From assembly GCA_023228865.1 (NCBI GenBank), contig JALOAH010000042.1, positions 1 to 39,453 of the forward strand: a DNA stretch of 39,453 nt, read 5' to 3'. Every line of letters begins with the position of its first letter. Within the stretch, counting starts at the first letter, position 1. Positions 1-6,501 of this stretch are shown piece after piece. The notes under the pieces were generated by a model that saw only the letters and a list, made by a program, of their open reading frames with translations, was not told where the DNA came from and ran no database searches. A program made the position numbers and the translations under genes. Origin of the DNA: Porticoccaceae bacterium (GTDB lineage Bacteria > Pseudomonadota > Gammaproteobacteria > Pseudomonadales > Porticoccaceae).

Positions 1-32
1 GTCTAGGATTGGAAGGGCTGTAGAGATTTAAT

Positions 33-42
33 CCCCCCTCCC
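33..42. repeat. Left copy of a C-rich repeat flanking the genome junction (candidate cos element)
   Basis: The 10-mer CCCCCCTCCC occurs here and again at 39418-39427. If the two window ends are joined, the copies lie about 58 bases apart in the non-coding gap between the HNH endonuclease gene and the small terminase gene. That gap is where cos sites normally sit in phages of this type. A packaging role is inferred from position only. Confidence 0.35.
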
Positions 43-51
43 CTGAGTGTT

Positions 52-384
52 TTACTTATTCCAGTGGTGATTCGGATCGACCGGAATGCCATCAGCATTG
101 CAGCCCGCAATCCGTCCGGTTTTTTCCAGTCGCTGTTTGTAACTGTCGTGACACTCTTTACAAAGCGGCTGCCAATTTGAACTGTCCCAAAACAACTTCA
201 TATCGTTCTTATGGGGCTTGACATGATCCACCACTGTAGCCGTGACTACCTGGCCTTTACTCTCATGATTGATACAGAGCGGGTGCTTGGCAAGGTATGC
301 CGCGCGCGCTTTCTGCCATCGATAACCATAGCCGCGCTGCGCTGAAGTGCCGCGCCGCTTATCATATCCGCGCTCATCAGTCAT
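52..384 (-). CDS. HNH endonuclease (packaging-associated)
   Basis: This 110-residue protein carries an HNH nuclease core: VVDHVKPH, then SSNWQPLCKECHDSYK with the final H, and a Cys pair in LCKEC that fits a structural zinc. HNH proteins encoded next to the terminase genes are known to work with terminase in cutting cos-type phage DNA. The gene lies at the left window edge, and in the circular form the next minus-strand gene is the small terminase, which supports that role. The start at 384 was chosen because its ATG overlaps the previous stop (377-379) by 8 bases. A longer start at 402 is possible. No nearby ORF suggests it is a free-standing homing endonuclease. Confidence 0.8.
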   Translation of the reverse strand: MTDERGYDKRRGTSAQRGYGYRWQKARAAYLAKHPLCINHESKGQVVTATVVDHVKPHKNDMKLFWDSSNWQPLCKECHDSYKQRLEKTGRIAGCNADGIPVDPNHHWNK

Positions 385-619
385 TAGAGCGCCGACGGGC
401 ATTGGACTCTCTTATGACCGCCGCCAACTCTCTGATCACGCCATTCGTCTCACTCTGCCGATCATCAGCCAGCCTTGATTGCTCGCGATATGCAGTGATC
501 CATTCTTGCCGCTCGGTCCTGTGCTCCTTAACTAAAAAACATAGCAAAGCAAACAGCGCGGCAATAACTAAACCTGACAACCCAAACTGAGACCAGCTAT
601 CAACGTGATCAATCGGCAT
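377..619 (-). CDS. Small single-pass membrane protein, candidate holin or late accessory protein
   Basis: This 80-residue protein has one hydrophobic segment at about residues 12-31 (FGLSGLVIAALFALLCFLV), followed by a charged helical tail (KEHRTERQEW...). The fold is that of a small phage membrane protein. It lies just after the Q-like gene and its terminator and just before the HNH gene, which is the start of the inferred late operon and where lambdoid phages keep holins. The single transmembrane segment also resembles BhlA-like holins or an inner-membrane spanin. No family was recognised with certainty, and no partner spanin gene is seen beside it. Confidence 0.55.
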   Translation of the reverse strand: MPIDHVDSWSQFGLSGLVIAALFALLCFLVKEHRTERQEWITAYREQSRLADDRQSETNGVIRELAAVIRESNARRRSND

Positions 620-639
620 AAAATCCCTTTCCTACGGGC

Positions 640-677
640 ATAAAAAAAGCCCGCTCAGTAAACTAAGCAGGCTTTGG
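640..677 (-). terminator. Rho-independent terminator between the Q-like gene and the late genes (tR'-like)
   Basis: A stem (AAAGCC...GGCTTT with an inner GCT-AGT/ACT-AGC arm) reads on the minus strand into a seven-T run. It lies between the end of the Q-like gene (701) and the first late gene (619). This matches the lambda tR' position, where Q acts, although it could simply end the early operon. Confidence 0.75.
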
Positions 678-700
678 TGCAATTGTGGGAAAATTTATCA

Positions 701-1291
701 CTAAAATGCGGCTGTTGCAAATCTTGAATGAATAGTAAATTCTACATTACCTTCAAAATCAGCCCGATTTAATGCAATATTTACAGAAGAATCAAGACCT
801 TGAACATACTTCACGATTTGTTCATAGCGATCCCTCCAACATTCCCTCCATCGGCGCTCATCGACGCCGGCACACTCAGCCAATTTTCTACCCGACACGC
901 GCTTAAAACCGGACCCGCCGCATGATATGCAAGCCCGATTGACTAGCAGGCCTGTGCCTTGACACTTGGAGCAACGACCCGGTGAAACGACCTCATACAC
1001 AGCCATCCTACTCATCTCGCTGACAATCGGCTTGCCTTTGACGATCTTCCACTTCTGCCTGCCAGCCAATCCAGCCGCATAGCTATACACATGAGCCCAT
1101 AGCTCGCGCAGACTCTGCTCATCGCCGCAATACTTAGCCATGACAAACAGCAGCTGCTCACGACTCAGACCAGACAGCAAACCTGCCAACTCAGACCGAG
1201 ACAACTGCCCCTCGCCAGCAGCTGCTCCCCGCACACTACCAAACCGCACCACACCGCCACACAACAACGCCAACGTCTCAACACTTGCCAC
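701..1291 (-). CDS. Q-like late antitermination protein with a CxxCxGxG zinc finger
   Basis: This 196-residue protein has two DnaJ-like zinc knuckles at about residues 107-128: CSKCQGTG and CISCGGSG. A helical DNA-binding-like segment follows (AECAGVDERRWRECWRDRY). This arrangement is known in phage-82-type Q antiterminators, which load onto RNA polymerase at the late promoter and let it read through the early terminator. The position agrees: it is the last gene of the early minus-strand operon, and a terminator and the late genes follow directly. The start is a GTG at 1291, next to the upstream stop at 1295. The call rests on the motif plus position, so a generic zinc-finger protein is the alternative. 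Confidence 0.65.
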   Translation of the reverse strand: MASVETLALLCGGVVRFGSVRGAAAGEGQLSRSELAGLLSGLSREQLLFVMAKYCGDEQSLRELWAHVYSYAAGLAGRQKWKIVKGKPIVSEMSRMAVYEVVSPGRCSKCQGTGLLVNRACISCGGSGFKRVSGRKLAECAGVDERRWRECWRDRYEQIVKYVQGLDSSVNIALNRADFEGNVEFTIHSRFATAAF

Positions 1292-1294
1292 ACA

Positions 1295-1600
1295 TCACCC
1301 CGCCAATTGCTGCTTGATAGAATTAAAAAAAGATTTACTGGATACTGAATGCTGAGGCCTCAAATACTCAGCAAACGCCTTTGGGCTCGGCGGCTGCTCA
1401 ACACCACGCTGCTCCGCCCATTCCTTGAGCCCTTTGCGAATCTGCCACGGCTCGAACACACCCAGCACGCCGGCCCACTCGGCACGCAGCTCACGATTAG
1501 CCGCTGGCCGCTTGTAGTGCTGCCAGAACCATGGCCGGTATATGCCACTAGCCAATGTCGCCATCACAATGTCCACTTTCTTACTGACCGGAACTGCCAT
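1295..1600 (-). CDS. Small replication-region protein with P-like features
   Basis: This is a 101-residue basic protein. Its middle (WAGVLGVFEPWQIRKGLKEW...PPSPKAFAEYL) resembles the C-terminal module seen in phage replication P-type proteins, in which a short helical domain ends in a PPSP-x-F motif. The start codon overlaps the previous gene by 20 bases, so translation is probably coupled. Because a complete DnaC-like loader already lies upstream, this protein is more likely an accessory factor than the loader. The family assignment is tentative. Confidence 0.6.
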   Translation of the reverse strand: MAVPVSKKVDIVMATLASGIYRPWFWQHYKRPAANRELRAEWAGVLGVFEPWQIRKGLKEWAEQRGVEQPPSPKAFAEYLRPQHSVSSKSFFNSIKQQLAG

Positions 1601-1868
1601 GCCATAACCCCAATTGCTTTAGCCTGCGCTCATTGACGACACGCTTGCCAGCCTCTTCGGCCGACAACACCTCGACCTCGCCGAATATCTCACGCATCAA
1701 ATCAACAACACCTGCAATATTCGGCATGGCCGCACGCATCGCCGCGCGTCTTAATTCAACCTGGTCGGCTTTAGCCTGTGCAGCTGCGGCATCTATCTCG
1801 GCCTGCTGAGCTGTCTTGGCTTTGGCGCGGGCCGCGATCGCATCGATGCGTGAACCTAAATCACTCAC
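1581..1868 (-). CDS. Small Ala-rich helical protein of the replication operon
   Basis: This 95-residue protein starts with a GTG at 1866-1868, whose first base is the last base of the helicase-loader stop codon (TAGTG). That one-base overlap indicates translational coupling and is why this start was preferred over the longer reading at 2012, which would overlap the loader by 145 bases. The sequence is mostly a predicted coiled helix (AARAKAKTAQQAEIDAAAAQ) followed by a compact C-terminal part. No family was recognised. Confidence 0.6.
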   Translation of the reverse strand: MSDLGSRIDAIAARAKAKTAQQAEIDAAAAQAKADQVELRRAAMRAAMPNIAGVVDLMREIFGEVEVLSAEEAGKRVVNERRLKQLGLWHGSSGQ

Positions 1869-2632
1869 TAGACCACCCTCAGTCTCATTGAACGGCCAGC
1901 CATGTGAACCATGTCGGCACCAAACCCCACCAACCTGTCGAACATTCTTTCGCCCAGTAATTCGTGCATCTCTTCTGGATTCAGGTTTGAGATAATCACC
2001 GTAGGCAGGCAATTACGGCTGCGGATATCGGCGATACTGGTCAACACCATGCGCTCAAAATCTGATCCACTCTGAACGCCGATCTCGTCAATGATCAACA
2101 GATCCGGCTCTCCGAATCGGCTGTAAACATCATACTCAGTAACGCCATCAACCGATTTCTTCCAACTTGCCTTGACCAGCATCACCGCCTCCAGCGCCGT
2201 GCAGTAAAGCACTGGTCGCATCTGCTTACGGAGCGCATTAGCCATAGCACAGGCCAAGTGCGTCTTACCCGTGCCGACGTCACCCCACAGCACCATGCCT
2301 GCTCCGGTTTCCAACTTGCTGTCGAAATCCGCTATGAATGCCCTGGCTTTCTCGTATGCCTGCGCCTGCTCTTTCCCGACCTGATCCAGCGATGCGTTGA
2401 CATAGCGTGCAGGAATTGCGGCGCGGCGTAGCAAAGCGTCGGCGCTCTTCTGCCTGATATCTTTGCGCTCATTAGCCAACTGCCTGGCCGCTTTCTTACT
2501 TAATTCAGCCGCTTGAAGCATCAGTTCTTCCGCGCTTAGTGCAGGATTAGTTTGCGAAGAGATGGCCATATTTTTCAGCAAAGCTTGAATTTGATTTAGG
2601 CTGCTCTGTTTTTTTGCTGTGTTTTGCGTCAT
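1868..2632 (-). CDS. DnaC-like helicase loader ATPase
   Basis: This 254-residue AAA+ protein has a Walker A motif GDVGTGKTH near residue 120 and a Walker B motif LLIIDEIG. A sensor-like ISNL segment and a C-terminal arginine-rich end (GRSMRLRVV) follow. DnaC-type loaders place the host DnaB helicase on the phage origin. The gene directly follows the O-like initiator that contains the iterons, which is the O-P order of lambda. The start at 2632 was chosen because GAGG stands 6 bases upstream. It overlaps the initiator gene by 86 bases, and a shorter start at 2570 lacks a ribosome site. Confidence 0.85.
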   Translation of the reverse strand: MTQNTAKKQSSLNQIQALLKNMAISSQTNPALSAEELMLQAAELSKKAARQLANERKDIRQKSADALLRRAAIPARYVNASLDQVGKEQAQAYEKARAFIADFDSKLETGAGMVLWGDVGTGKTHLACAMANALRKQMRPVLYCTALEAVMLVKASWKKSVDGVTEYDVYSRFGEPDLLIIDEIGVQSGSDFERMVLTSIADIRSRNCLPTVIISNLNPEEMHELLGERMFDRLVGFGADMVHMAGRSMRLRVV

Positions 2633-3374
2633 AATTGCCTCGTTGTTTTCTGAAAGAGCCAGATTGTCCATGCCAGGTAATCTGGCTTTTTTGTTTTTCA
2701 AGCATTAATTTTTTGACGAAATTTCGATAATACGTCGGAGTATCCGGCCGATCGCCACCCAAGCTCCTACGAACATCAATTTCCGCTAGCTCCACATCGT
2801 CGACGGTCACGCCAGCGCTAACCCACTCCCTGAACATCATCATCGTGCTGACTGTTTGCGCTTCATGAAACTGATAGCCTCTCAAATTGACGAAAAACGC
2901 AACCCACATCAGAGCATCGACAGGATCAATCGATTTCTCGTCTACGCGCGCGGTGGTAGTAGTTATAGGTTCTATTACTGGTTCTATAGTTACTGGTTTA
3001 TGTGCAGCTCCTGCACTACCCCCTAGTGCAGCTCCTGCACTACCTAGTGCAGCTCCTGCACTACCGATTTCATTGAGTTCTTGCTTTTCTTTGCCGTCGG
3101 CTTTCACATGCAGATTCAACCGATAGCGATTGACATTCTTCATGCCTTTCTCATTGGCCGAACGCATAACCTCGATTAAACCGGCCGATTCCAGTTTGTT
3201 GATTTGATCAATCAGCGATCGCTTAGCCATACCGCATTCTTTGGCCAGCAGATCATGAGACGGAAAGCATAGCCCCGTATCATGATTGGTTCTATTGGCC
3301 ATCATCAGCAAAACGATCTTCTGCATGGCGGGCAGCTCTTGTTCAGTTGCCCAGGTCATTGCTTGAAAACTCAT
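2547..3374 (-). CDS. O-like replication initiator (winged-helix DNA-binding protein)
   Basis: This 275-residue protein begins with a helix-turn-helix/winged-helix domain at about residues 10-100: CFPSHDLLAKECGMAKRSL, then INKLESAGLIEV. A low-complexity linker at about 105-145 (GSAGAALGSAGAALGG, then a Thr/Pro stretch) joins it to a helical C-terminal domain. Lambda O has the same plan, and its origin DNA encodes the linker. Here the linker DNA also carries iterons and an AT-rich stretch. The C-terminal part is expected to contact the helicase loader encoded next. The ATG at 3374 overlaps the previous stop (ATGA). Confidence 0.8.
   Translation of the reverse strand: MSFQAMTWATEQELPAMQKIVLLMMANRTNHDTGLCFPSHDLLAKECGMAKRSLIDQINKLESAGLIEVMRSANEKGMKNVNRYRLNLHVKADGKEKQELNEIGSAGAALGSAGAALGGSAGAAHKPVTIEPVIEPITTTTARVDEKSIDPVDALMWVAFFVNLRGYQFHEAQTVSTMMMFREWVSAGVTVDDVELAEIDVRRSLGGDRPDTPTYYRNFVKKLMLEKQKSQITWHGQSGSFRKQRGNYDAKHSKKTEQPKSNSSFAEKYGHLFAN
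2950..3064. other. Putative phage origin: three iterons plus AT-rich unwinding region inside the initiator gene
   Basis: Three copies of the 15-mer GTGCAGCTCCTGCAC start at 3002, 3026 and 3047. Each is an inverted repeat (TGCAG/CTGCA), and copies 2 and 3 extend to TAGTGCAGCTCCTGCACTA. The spacing is 24 and 21 bases, both multiples of three, so the reading frame is kept. Directly beside them, 2955-3000 is AT-rich and contains repeated ACTGGTT/GGTTCTAT words. Iterons next to an AT-rich element in the middle of the initiator gene are the hallmark of lambda-type origins. Confidence 0.75.
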
Positions 3375-3562
3375 GCCTTTACCACTTTGTTATTTTTAAT
3401 TCCCCTGAAATTTGCGCAAGATACATCGGCATTTTCATGGCGTTGCGGCACAAACATCAGCACGTTCCGAAACGTCGCCCACGCGCTGACGGCCACAGAC
3501 CGACGGCACTGGCGATGAATAGGGCAATTCAAATTACTGCACCCGGCAGCGTCGTTATTCAT
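3371..3562 (-). CDS. Small Cys-rich protein preceding the initiator
   Basis: This 63-residue protein has four cysteines near its N-terminus (GCSNLNCPIHRQCRR) that could bind a metal. The stop overlaps the initiator start as ATGA, and AAGG stands just upstream of the ATG at 3562, so it looks like a real, coupled gene. No family was recognised. Together with 3563-3725, which shows no gene, it separates the initiator from the longer gene at 3726-4382. Confidence 0.55.
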   Translation of the reverse strand: MNNDAAGCSNLNCPIHRQCRRSVAVSAWATFRNVLMFVPQRHENADVSCANFRGIKNNKVVKA

Positions 3563-3725
3563 GACCTTGCGAAAATTCGCAAACCGCCACGATGGGCCAC
3601 TTGATTAGCCCGCCCAAGGCAACACCGAATAAGAAAAATTTGCACAAAATACCCCCGTTAGCGCCAAAACCATGCCTTAGCGCTTATATGTTTATGATCT
3701 AATAGTTATTGGTTTTGTTATCAGG

Positions 3726-4382
3726 TCAGCTCATCAAATCCTCTCTAATGAGCATGTCGATAAGGGCTGCACAAGCGCCGGCTTCACGCCTCAAAATTTT
3801 TGCTTCTAGCCCGCCATACGGGCTCCCATCATCAGCAATGTCAGCTGCCGCAAGGTATAGCGCTCCTGCCCTGACTAAATTTCTCAGCCTGGACTTAGGT
3901 TTCCACAACTCACTCCCCCATCTCCACTCTTGAGGCATTGGCGCAGCAGGGCCATCGGCGAGCACGTAACACATAGCGGCATTCTTCAAGTCAACCGATC
4001 TATGCTGGCTATCATGAGCAGCATCAAACCCCTCTTGCTCAATTTGCCGTCTTCGCTCTTCATATATCTTCCCGGTGATGTTCATAATTCTCACCTGCTC
4101 TCTCATGAAATTATTCCACTTGTCTTTGTCTGACTCGCCACGCGCTTTAGCATCCCGAAATTCGAGGGATTTCTTGTAATATTCGACACGCATTTCATAA
4201 TTCCAAAACTTGCGCGGTTGTGGGCGGTCGCATGGCTTGTATAGCTTGTATAGCTTGTATAGCTTGTATAGCTTGTATAGCTTGTATAGCTTGTATAGCT
4301 TGTATGGGTAATAGCATTCGGCTTCAACAGAGCAAGTCTCGCAACTGCCATCAGTCAGGCATGGCTTAGTTTCGTTTTGCAT
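3726..4382 (-). CDS. Phage hypothetical protein with an expanded LYK tandem repeat
   Basis: This is a 218-residue protein. The N-terminal part has a Cys cluster (CLTDGSCETCSVEAEC), then seven tandem YKL tripeptides at about residues 27-49 encoded by a 9-base DNA repeat. The C-terminal half (ERRRQIEQEGFDAAHD...SRLRNLVRAGALYLAAAD) matches a common phage domain in which the pattern ERRRQ...EG(W/F)..eHD...NLVKAGALI.AEI recurs. From memory this domain is abundant in siphophage early regions but has no known function. GGAG upstream supports the ATG at 4382. The repeat is an oddity inside an otherwise conserved protein. Confidence 0.7.
   Translation of the reverse strand: MQNETKPCLTDGSCETCSVEAECYYPYKLYKLYKLYKLYKLYKLYKLYKPCDRPQPRKFWNYEMRVEYYKKSLEFRDAKARGESDKDKWNNFMREQVRIMNITGKIYEERRRQIEQEGFDAAHDSQHRSVDLKNAAMCYVLADGPAAPMPQEWRWGSELWKPKSRLRNLVRAGALYLAAADIADDGSPYGGLEAKILRREAGACAALIDMLIREDLMS
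4235..4306. repeat. Microsatellite-like tandem repeat (GCTTGTATA)x8
   Basis: Seven exact copies and one variant copy (GCTTGTATG) of a 9-base unit lie head to tail inside the gene at 3726-4382. The unit length is a multiple of three, so copy-number changes keep the frame and only lengthen or shorten an LYK tract. Confidence 0.95.
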
Positions 4383-4450
4383 TTGCGCACTCCGTATCGG
4401 CGGCTTCTTGATAGTCGAGGAGGCTAAGCATTCGTAATAATGCGATTCAG

Positions 4451-4738
4451 TTACTTTTTAAGAGAATTCAAGACGACCTGCGCTTCGTTACCACTAATAC
4501 CGTTCCACTTCGCAGGCCTAGCTGATCTCAATCTGGCAAGCGCTTCCATATCACTAAGCTTTTCCCACGGACGGCGCTCGACAATAGCCACCGCCTCGCA
4601 GAGTGATAATCCGCCTCGTTCAGCTAATCTCGCCAATGATTGGCCATCATGATTACGCCTCGCCCATTCCTCATTAAGTACTTCCATTCTCACAAATAGC
4701 GCGTAACCTTGAATTGGCATGTATGAACCGTTAGCCAT
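4451..4738 (-). CDS. Hypothetical early protein
   Basis: This 95-residue soluble protein is of unknown family. A central amphipathic part (ARLAERGGLSLCEAVAIVERRPWEKLSDMEALARL) is helical and could form a small HTH-like or protein-binding domain. The ATG at 4738 has GGGGAAG upstream, which supports the start. It lies between the LYK-repeat gene and the dNMP-kinase-like gene on the same strand, in the early operon. No motif allows a functional call. Confidence 0.6.
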   Translation of the reverse strand: MANGSYMPIQGYALFVRMEVLNEEWARRNHDGQSLARLAERGGLSLCEAVAIVERRPWEKLSDMEALARLRSARPAKWNGISGNEAQVVLNSLKK

Positions 4739-4775
4739 TACTTCCCCACCTTTTTAACTTCCCACATTTTTAAAA

Positions 4776-5111
4776 TTACGCCGCTTTTCCAAACCGCTTA
4801 TCGATCGCAACCCGCACCCGGTCAAACAGCCCCTCGAACGAACCATTAGCCCCGACCACCGCATCACCAGGATGAATCGCCACTCCATGATCGCCCGATT
4901 CATCGCCCTCGCGGACAACATGAATAATCAATGCGCCCGCCTCGCGAAGAAAAAGCGCCTTGTGCTCATGCCTAACGTTTGAAAACACCAGGTTGTCGTT
5001 TCCGAACAGCCTGATCTCATGCTCGTTTTGAAGCTCATGAAACCCGTGCCCCGCCAGGCGCTCGGAAACCGCTGCCGTATCCGCTTCATCGCCCACCAGA
5101 CCGACAATCAC
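4776..5111 (-). CDS. Minimal, P-loop-degenerate dNMP-kinase-like protein
   Basis: This 111-residue protein matches the ends of phage deoxynucleoside monophosphate kinases. It has beta1 (VIVGLVGDEADTAAVSERLAGHGF), the NVRxExxAxxxREAGALIIHV segment, a conserved His (DHGVAIHPGD) and the closing NGSFEGLFDRV. The kinase P-loop (GxxxxGK[ST]) is replaced by GDEADTAAVS, so the phosphate-binding Lys is missing. The length is well below the roughly 190 residues I recall for the family. The GTG start at 5111 overlaps the upstream stop as GTGA, which is why the longer start at 5192 was rejected. It is probably a non-catalytic derivative. Confidence 0.6.
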   Translation of the reverse strand: MIVGLVGDEADTAAVSERLAGHGFHELQNEHEIRLFGNDNLVFSNVRHEHKALFLREAGALIIHVVREGDESGDHGVAIHPGDAVVGANGSFEGLFDRVRVAIDKRFGKAA

Positions 5112-5245
5112 AGCAGCACCAACATCACAGCGACGGCCAGCAACGCCATGACCACATAAAGCGCTTTTCCGCGCAAAACGCAATACAGCCACGTCAGTAA
5201 CAGCGCACAGAACGGCAAAACAAACAAAACGGCAACTGCTCTCAT
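5108..5245 (-). CDS. 45-residue two-helix membrane protein
   Basis: A short reading frame from the ATG at 5243-5245 to the TGA at 5108-5110 encodes 45 residues with two hydrophobic segments, VAVLFVLPFCALLLTWLYCV and LYVVMALLAVAVMLVLL, split by RGKA. Both ends use four-base overlaps: ATGA with the gene upstream and GTGA with the gene downstream. CAGGGA precedes the start. Such tight coupling supports a real gene. The function is unknown. It could be a small inner-membrane modulator, as found in many early phage operons. Confidence 0.65.
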   Translation of the reverse strand: MRAVAVLFVLPFCALLLTWLYCVLRGKALYVVMALLAVAVMLVLL

Positions 5246-5451
5246 TTCCCTGTCCTCAGAAACCTGAAAAAGCGCGTCCAGTAACGCGTCTCGGCTTCCA
5301 TCGGCAAAACATCCAGACGCCGTTCCATCTGCTCGCGCTCTTTTTTTAGCCTGACAAAATGGTTTTCTAGCACTGCAATGGTAATCAGTGTTGAAAACAG
5401 TCGTGACCGTAAATCGGCATGCTCTTTCTCGAAATCACGCATAATGCTCAT
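5242..5451 (-). CDS. Small coiled-coil protein
   Basis: This 69-residue, highly charged helical protein (HFVRLKKEREQMERRLDVL) has a predicted coiled coil over most of its length and an aromatic C-terminus (RYWTRFFRFLRTGK). The stop overlaps the next start as ATGA. Two Met codons (5451 and 5442) are possible starts. It lies in a run of four tiny coupled genes, three of them membrane proteins. Function unknown. Confidence 0.55.
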   Translation of the reverse strand: MSIMRDFEKEHADLRSRLFSTLITIAVLENHFVRLKKEREQMERRLDVLPMEAETRYWTRFFRFLRTGK

Positions 5452-5457
5452 AGAATT

Positions 5458-5628
5458 TTAAATCAGCACCCACAATAGCCAGGCGATAAGCGATACGACA
5501 GCCGCCGCCGGGTAAAACAAAACCATTTTCTCCAGCCCTCTAAAATAATCGCCATGCTCAGGAAGCAGCGCAACGATTGTGAACGATACAACAGAGACAG
5601 CCAGCGGTATCAGCCATGAATAACTCAT
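5458..5628 (-). CDS. Small two-helix membrane protein
   Basis: This 56-residue protein has two hydrophobic segments (WLIPLAVSVVSFTIVALL and MVLFYPAAAVVSLIAWLLWVLI) and a short polar loop (PEHGDYFRGLEK). The start at 5628 is preferred to the Met at 5643 because a GGAGGGG ribosome site lies just before it and because it overlaps the previous stop as ATGA. It is a likely inner-membrane protein of unknown role in the early operon. Confidence 0.6.
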   Translation of the reverse strand: MSYSWLIPLAVSVVSFTIVALLPEHGDYFRGLEKMVLFYPAAAVVSLIAWLLWVLI

Positions 5629-5843
5629 ATAATCCCCCTCCATAGTTCATCGAGCGCTTCGCTCAAGTAAGCATCAAATCGCTGAAAAGCCCGTATGACG
5701 CGCTTCATCAGGTCGGCCAGCGCAAATGTAAGCAGCGCGAAGCAATAAACAGGCACCGCAACAAACCAGAACAGACCTATTATCAGAACCACAACCAGGT
5801 ACGCCGGAATCAAAATAAAAGGCGGAAATTCGCTGAAACTCAT
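5625..5843 (-). CDS. Small membrane protein with amphipathic tail
   Basis: This 72-residue protein has one long or two short hydrophobic stretches (FILIPAYLVVVLIIGLFWFVAV, PVYCFALLTFALADL). A basic, amphipathic C-terminal helix follows (KRVIRAFQRFDAYLSEALDELW). It begins 3 bases after the stop of the LuxR-type gene, which fits operon expression. No family was recognised. Confidence 0.6.
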   Translation of the reverse strand: MSFSEFPPFILIPAYLVVVLIIGLFWFVAVPVYCFALLTFALADLMKRVIRAFQRFDAYLSEALDELWRGII

Positions 5844-5846
5844 TAT

Positions 5847-6158
5847 TTAAACCTCGGCCCGGACGATCCGGATTGATGCCTCGGAAACCTGGCGCGGCGA
5901 ACGCGAACGGCGAAAACCATGATCGGAACAGGCGGAACTGATGATAATGACAAGAACGATTGAATTGATTAGGCCTTGCTGCATGGCGATCTTGACCATG
6001 TGCGCAACATTACGAGCCGCTAAACGTTCGCGGGCCTGCTCGATGTGCTTGCGAATCGTGCCCACTGAGCGAAATCGCATACTGGCGACTTCCTCGGCAG
6101 TCAATCCATCCGACAATGCCTGCACAACCTGAATTTGTGTCTTAGTTAAATTGCCCAT
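5847..6158 (-). CDS. LuxR-type HTH regulator with a hydrophobic tail (cII position)
   Basis: This 103-residue protein has a GerE/LuxR helix-turn-helix at residues 1-55: LTKTQIQVVQALSDGLTAEE, then VASMRFRSVGTIRKHIEQA. A hydrophobic segment follows (INSIVLVIIISSACS, about residues 66-80) and then a basic tail with FRRSRSP. It is the second gene after the cro-like gene, the place of cII in lambda, so it may govern the lysis-lysogeny choice. GGGG 7 bases upstream supports the ATG at 6158. The membrane tail after a LuxR HTH is unusual. It might anchor the regulator or be a fused small membrane peptide. Confidence 0.7.
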   Translation of the reverse strand: MGNLTKTQIQVVQALSDGLTAEEVASMRFRSVGTIRKHIEQARERLAARNVAHMVKIAMQQGLINSIVLVIIISSACSDHGFRRSRSPRQVSEASIRIVRAEV

Positions 6159-6254
6159 TATTACCCCACAAAAAAATACGAAATTTCGACCATGCCGTTG
6201 ATCGGCTGGGCGCGATAAGCTATGGCATCAGTAAAAGGTTCTGGCCGGACGTGA

Positions 6255-6494
6255 TTAATCATGCCCGGCGTCCTTATTCATCTGGCCTGGCACCGGCTCG
6301 CCGAATATGTCGGGACGGAGATCGATGGCACGTACTGCGCCACCAGTTACAGCTTCAATCGGCCGCGCCCAATGAGCGGGAACTCTGGTTCTGGTCCACG
6401 ACTGCACGAGTTGAGGATACACTCCAAGATGTTTGGCAAGGTTTGTCTGAGAGCCGAGTATAGATATTGCTTTGTGTAGCGCTTGGTTATTCAT
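6255..6494 (-). CDS. Cro-like repressor of the YdaS type
   Basis: This 79-residue HTH protein has an N-terminal part AISILGSQTNLAKHLGV followed by PQLVQSWTRTRVPAHWARPI, EAVTGGAVRAIDLRPDIF. That is the pattern of YdaS/Cro-like phage regulators, which bind early operators. It is the first gene of the minus-strand early operon and diverges from the repressor gene. The start is the ATG at 6494. The longer TTG reading to 6530 would run into operator 2. A candidate promoter (TTGATA at 6525-6530, TAATAA at 6502-6507) would begin transcription within a few bases of the ATG, so the mRNA may be leaderless. Confidence 0.8.
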   Translation of the reverse strand: MNNQALHKAISILGSQTNLAKHLGVYPQLVQSWTRTRVPAHWARPIEAVTGGAVRAIDLRPDIFGEPVPGQMNKDAGHD

Positions 6495-6501
6495 GCGTAC
6501 A

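Noticed and set aside
3002..3063. CRISPR-like array
   Set aside because: The three repeats have almost no spacers, are inside a coding gene and form inverted repeats. They fit origin iterons.
4103..4351. Protein with TSY tripeptide repeats in another frame
   Set aside because: It is the shadow frame of the LYK-repeat gene, which has the better start and conserved C-terminal half.
6179..6188. Palindrome CGAAATTTCG, repeated at 2717-2726, as an operator
   Set aside because: Two copies of a 10-mer is weak evidence, and the second copy lies in the 3' part of the initiator gene, with no promoter beside it.
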